Positions 63,917-64,000 of a DNA stretch of 64,000 bases are shown here, in pieces. Origin of the DNA: CAADGU01 sp035444285 (GTDB taxonomy: Bacteria; Chloroflexota; Anaerolineae; Promineifilales; Promineifilaceae); contig DAOMOK010000024.1 of assembly GCA_035444285.1 (NCBI GenBank), forward strand, positions 1 through 64,000, written 5' to 3'. How positions within the stretch are numbered: position 1 is the stretch's first letter; every line of letters starts with the position of its first letter. The notes under the pieces were generated by a model. That model had not been told where the DNA came from. It saw nothing but the letters and a program-made list of their open reading frames with translations, and made no database searches. The position numbers and the translations under genes are program-made.

Positions 63917-64000
63917 TCTTTGCATATAATCGGCCAGGGCTTCGGCCCACGGCCGTAGCGTAATCCCCAACGCGGCCCCAGCAATGTTGTGCAGTTCGCC
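63896..64000 (-). CDS. C-terminal end of a gene running past the window (SDR/epimerase-like)
   Basis: Only 34 codons are visible: GELHNIAGAALGITLRPWAE, ALADYMQRYVMRDA, stop. The pattern LRPW.EAL.DY is frequent at the end of NAD(P)-dependent epimerase/short-chain dehydrogenase-like proteins, but too little is present to be sure. The last residues VMRDA are encoded by the heptad repeat. Confidence 0.5.
   Translation of the reverse strand, partial: GELHNIAGAALGITLRPWAEALADYMQRYVMRDA

Overview
The window looks like a chromosomal piece of an uncultured Chloroflexota bacterium (Anaerolineae/Ardenticatenia-like, close to Candidatus Promineofilum). This is inference from several signs: a form I-type RuBisCO large subunit without a small subunit beside phosphoribulokinase, many secreted proteins with N-terminal anchors and Ser/Thr/Pro linkers, F420-type enzymes, an SwrC-like RND pump without adaptor or outer-membrane partner (fits a single-membrane cell), and a strong excess of the palindromic octamer ACGGCCGT. 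No rRNA, tRNA, CRISPR array, insertion sequence or prophage was seen.

Layout. 1-13.5 kb, nearly all minus strand: a TrmH-family methyltransferase, a membrane-anchored NACHT-like NTPase with HEAT-like repeats, a 1722-residue secreted subtilase, gmk, an FmdB-type zinc ribbon (+), tmk, a Ycf45/SpoIIIAA-like ATPase and a GNAT-like protein. 13.6-17.2 kb (+): sdhCDAB. 17.3-22.2 kb (-): triple-FKBP lipoprotein, PlsC-like acyltransferase, J-domain protein and htpG. 22.4-26.6 kb (+): a flavoprotein, a MarR regulator with two perfect operator palindromes, and a secreted CGTase-type GH13 enzyme. 26.8-34.6 kb (-): F420-type reductase, an HNH nuclease/RHH-like pair, an alpha/beta hydrolase lipoprotein, a GH44 glycosidase, an ATP-grasp ligase and an anchored HExxH protein. 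34.9-36.2 kb (+): a NarL-type two-component pair. 36.4-47.0 kb (+): glpX, rbcL, prk, rpe, fba, then hypF, hypC, hypD, hypE. 47.0-54.2 kb (mostly -): a three-repeat lipoprotein, RskA-like anti-sigma and ECF sigma factors, small secreted proteins and glmS. 54.2-60.0 kb: a glmS ribozyme upstream of glmS, and divergent from it a MarR/RND efflux operon. 60.2-64 kb: an SLC13/RCK transporter, a fused ABC permease, a coiled-coil gene remnant and the end of a minus-strand gene.

How it fits together. The 36-47 kb block joins carbon fixation (RuBisCO, PRK, FBPase/SBPase, epimerase, aldolase) to assembly of the NiFe-hydrogenase Fe(CN)2CO cofactor, suggesting hydrogen-linked CO2 fixation; the hydrogenase itself is not here. 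Sdh serves the TCA cycle and respiratory chain, and the secreted GH13, GH44 and subtilase enzymes point to polymer degradation, so a mixotroph is plausible.

The most unusual non-coding content is (1) a full glmS ribozyme whose P1 stem is made of a repeat found elsewhere in the window, (2) a family of degenerate 7-bp tandem arrays arranged as inverted repeats at gene ends, some supplying stop codons and two lying in frame inside hypF, and (3) the ACGGCCGT octamer.
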